From Actinomycetes bacterium (GTDB lineage Bacteria > Actinomycetota > Acidimicrobiia > Acidimicrobiales > JAJYPT01), in NCBI GenBank assembly GCA_021795135.1, contig JAJYPT010000007.1:1-27525 (forward strand): a stretch of 27,525 nucleotides of DNA. The letters are read 5' to 3'. Of this stretch, positions 25,901-27,525 are shown one piece after another (position 1 is the stretch's first letter; each line of letters starts with the position of its first letter). The position numbers and the translations under genes are program-made. The notes under the pieces are model-generated. The model worked only from the letters and a program-made list of their open reading frames with translations. It did no database searches and was not told the DNA's origin.

Positions 25901-26017
25901 TTACTGAGCACTAACTGTGTGCTCAGAGTCTCCACTCAATACCATGAGACAACTGTCAAACTCTATCTTATCGATTTCTCCTGCGACGAACCGCGCCAGG
26001 ATCTCCTTTGACTCCAT
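25901..26017 (-). CDS. 38-residue ORF resembling an RseA-type anti-sigma N-terminus
   Basis: The ORF runs from an ATG at 26017, with a good ribosome binding site (AAAGGAAG) 6-10 bases upstream, to a TAA at 25901-25903. It begins MESKEILARFVAGEID and continues with FDSCLMVLSGDSE. This resembles the N-terminal sigma-binding part of RseA/anti-sigma-E proteins (LS.LVDGELD..E...L..L..D.E). It ends before the membrane and periplasmic parts of such a protein. In proteobacteria, rpoE-rseA is often followed by a DegP/MucD gene, which is the same order as here. The base composition matches the GC-rich htrA gene. It could be a remnant, a shortened functional anti-sigma peptide or a leader ORF coupling to htrA. 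Confidence 0.6.
   Translation of the reverse strand: MESKEILARFVAGEIDKIEFDSCLMVLSGDSEHTVSAQ
25904..25926 (-). promoter_or_regulatory. Hairpin over the end of the 38-codon ORF, directly upstream of htrA
   Basis: CTGAGCAC (25904-25911) pairs perfectly with GTGCTCAG (25919-25926), loop 7 bases. On the minus strand its 3' arm ends at the stop codon of the short ORF, 5 bases before the htrA ATG, so it covers the normal position of the htrA ribosome binding site. Translation of the short ORF could open the structure. Confidence 0.55.
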
Positions 26018-26104
26018 ATCAAGCTTCCTTTATTTACAACACACTGTCTACAAATTCTTTTTATTGTAACGCATAAGCTAATGGACTTAGCCTCAAGTAC
26101 TATG

Positions 26105-26147
26105 AATATCTCTAAAGTATTATAGTAATTAATACTTTAGAGATATT
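26105..26147. terminator. 18-bp perfect inverted repeat, probable terminator
   Basis: Bases 26105-26122 pair perfectly with 26130-26147, loop 7 bases. The stem is AT-rich (AATATCTCTAAAGTATTA). It lies between the htrA module and the IS110 remnant, so it could end transcription of the transposon fragment on the minus strand or mark the edge of the imported segment. A T-run is not clear, so the terminator role is uncertain. Confidence 0.5.
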
Positions 26148-26294
26148 ACTTCAAATAAGATTTCTAGTTAATTGTAGAGTCAGTTCGGGTTTAAACTTTC
26201 CAAAAAACCATTTTCCCCAAGGGCTGGAGCGTCACTATAACTTAAGATTATACTTTTACTTGTATACAAACCGTCTCTGACGCTCTTGTGATTG

Positions 26295-26558
26295 TCAAGT
26301 AGCAAAATTAGTACCTGAAGAAACTAAAATCCGATAAACTTCTCGTGCTACATATCGCTTTAGACATCTAATTATTTCCCTTTTTGACAGGCCTTCGGAT
26401 AATCTTTTCTCAACGTAGTCTTTAGTACGTTGGTCTGTCCTCATTCGTCCAACAACTACCATATGTAGTGCTGAATTTGCATGACGGTTTCCTCCACGAT
26501 TTAGTCTAAATCTTTCTACTTTTCCAGAACTAACAGATATAGGAGCAACGCCACAACA
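26295..26558 (-). pseudogene. IS110-family transposase, C-terminal fragment
   Basis: The frame from about 26558 to a TGA at 26295 encodes some 87 residues typical of the C-terminal (transposase_20) domain of IS110-family enzymes: CCGVAPISVSSGKVERFRLN, GGNRHANSALHMVVVGRMR, SKREIIRCLKRYVAREVYR. A stop codon lies 20 bases upstream in frame (26577-26579) and the N-terminal DEDD catalytic domain is missing, so this is a remnant. IS110 enzymes cut and join DNA with a serine nucleophile located in this C-terminal domain. It sits in a cluster of transposon fragments. Confidence 0.85.
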
Positions 26559-26738
26559 ATTACTTTTAATTAGGTACTACATGATAGTAATGAGGCTTTT
26601 GCCAGGCTCTTATTAGATCAGTTATCCAGTTGAAAGGCTGTCTTGGTGGTCATCCAACGAGTGATCGACAAGTCAGGGGAAAGACAAGGCTTTGTCAACC
26701 AGAGTATGGGTCAACTACTGCCTATAGTCTGCCACAGT
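26559..26738. other. Junction between IS110 and IS21 remnants
   Basis: About 180 bases without a recognisable gene separate the end of the IS110 fragment from the start of the IstB-like homology. One short frame near 26590-26635 reads SNEAFARLLLDQLSS, which could be a scrap of another transposase, but it is too short to assign. An open frame from 26643 runs into the istB fragment without matching it. Confidence 0.4.
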
Positions 26739-27020
26739 CATCTAGCTAAAATTGAATTATTGATATTAGATGATTGGGGACTCTCTCCAATCTCAATTAC
26801 AGCATCTAGAGAACTTCTAGATATTTTAGATAATCGAATAGGACTTGGATCAACCATTATCTCCTCACAACTTCCCCTTGAGTCTTGGCATGGTTCTATT
26901 CAAGATTCAACTGTAGCAGATGCAGTTTTAGATCGAATAGTTCATGATTCTATAAGGCTTGATTTGAAAGGAGAATCAATGCGCAAAATAAGAGCAACAA
27001 AAAACTTTGAAAGTGACTAG
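26739..27020 (+). pseudogene. IS21-family helper ATPase IstB, C-terminal fragment
   Basis: From about 26739 the reading frame matches the second half of IstB, the AAA+ ATPase encoded beside IS21 transposase IstA: the Walker B segment KIELLILDDWGLSPI, then GSTIISSQLPLESWHGSI and VLDRIVHDSIRLDLKGESMRK, ending at a stop at 27018-27020. The N-terminal part with the Walker A motif is absent, and the 32 codons that precede it in the same open frame (26643-26738) do not resemble IstB. No istA is present in the window. This is therefore a remnant that cannot act as an ATPase. Confidence 0.85.
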
Positions 27021-27190
27021 AAAATTCTGTTAGGTTAACTCTGACAAAAGTGTGCACGTATTACTAAATTACCTATGCGCGAGTACAAAAATAGACATTC
27101 AAGCCAGTTGACGTATTTATCTCGATTAATAATTAAGCAGAATTTCTCTTTTGTAACATTGACCATACTGAATTAAAATACAACAATATT

Positions 27191-27525
27191 ATCTCAAGTT
27201 GCATCTACCTCGCTTTGCTACTTGGTCTAAGAGTTGGAGACCCTAACAATGAAGTACATGGGGCTTGGTTGGCAAAAGAATCAGTTAGAGATATTTATCT
27301 AGCCCAAGATTTAGATCAAGCAACAGTATTATTAGATAAAGCAATCCTAGGTTGTTCAACCTATAAAGTTCCAGAGATAAAAGCACTTGGAAGAACTCTA
27401 AAAGATGGCATAAAGAGATTTTGAATCATCATTTAACTGGTGTATCTAATGGTCCAACTGAAGGACTAAACCTTAGTGTAAAAAGAGTAAAGCGATGTGG
27501 TCATGGATTTAAATCATTTGAAAAT
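27191..27525 (+). pseudogene. ISL3-family transposase, C-terminal fragment with frameshift
   Basis: The frame from about 27191 encodes LLLGLRVGDPNNEVHGAWLA, KESVRDIYLAQDLDQATVLL and KALGRTLKDGIKRF, then stops at 27422-27424. The expected continuation (NHHLTGVSNGPTEGLNLSVK, RVKRCGHGFKSFEN) is present in another frame from about 27425 to the window edge. This is the ISL3 transposase C-terminus with a frameshift near 27412-27424. The N-terminal zinc finger and most of the catalytic domain are not found. It runs off the window, so the downstream end of the element is not seen. Confidence 0.82.

Noticed and set aside
25468..25935. Additional frames over the GC-rich htrA gene on both strands
   Set aside because: High GC content leaves long open frames by chance. 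The htrA frame has the full catalytic triad and PDZ domain and explains the region.
24789..27053. Shared 11-mer GACAAAAGTGT at about 24788 and 27042 as a possible insertion-sequence end repeat
   Set aside because: Chance repeats of this length are expected in a window of this size, and the flanking bases do not match well enough to define a terminal repeat.
24401..27525. Attachment-site duplication of the tRNA-Pro 3' end
   Set aside because: No second copy of the T-arm and acceptor sequence was seen downstream within the window.

Overview
The window is a chromosomal segment from a low-GC bacterium. The best indication of lineage is the block pgsA - gcvH - garA-type FHA protein - MerR - DUF151 nuclease-like protein - MerR (about 17.1-21.2 kb). 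It has the same order and orientation as the Mycobacterium tuberculosis pgsA2-gcvH-garA-Rv1828-Rv1829-Rv1830 neighbourhood, so the host is very probably an actinobacterium. The AT-rich composition and several sequence features suggest an Acidimicrobiia-like lineage, but that is inference.

Layout. (1) 1-494, + strand: the C-terminal tail of an aldehyde dehydrogenase followed by a DUF779 protein. (2) 498-3535, - strand: a soluble PRC-barrel/MgtE-N/CBS protein and an Nramp-like transporter with altered metal-site motifs, probably a metal (possibly Mg2+) uptake module. (3) 3775-16925, - strand: a complete nitrate assimilation and siroheme cluster. Its order of transcription is NarK-type transporter, molybdopterin nitrate reductase, two NirB-like flavoproteins (one degenerate), a HemD-winged-helix regulator, nirB, nirD, a stand-alone HemD, a SUMT methyltransferase and a CbiX/SirB chelatase. 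The cluster takes up nitrate, reduces it to nitrite and then ammonia, and makes the siroheme that NirB needs. A strong hairpin terminator lies between narK and the nitrate reductase gene. (4) 17133-21184, - strand: the actinobacterial housekeeping/regulatory block named above. (5) 21185-24419, mostly + strand: hairpin-rich intergenic DNA, an exported Asn/Thr repeat protein, a CaxA-type Ca2+/H+ antiporter, a small zinc-ribbon membrane protein and tRNA-Pro(GGG). (6) 24420-27525: an accessory region. It holds a strikingly GC-rich HtrA/DegP-type protease, preceded by a 38-codon ORF resembling the N-terminus of an anti-sigma factor, then the 3' ends of three unrelated transposon genes (IS110, IS21 istB, ISL3).

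The most interesting points are the imported, truncated anti-sigma/htrA pair, the Asn/Thr repeat protein with its palindromic surroundings, the series of NirB-derived flavoproteins in the nitrate cluster, the stand-alone HemD that looks like a regulator stripped of its DNA-binding domain, and the possible split Mg2+ sensor/transporter pair. I saw no CRISPR array, rRNA or complete mobile element.
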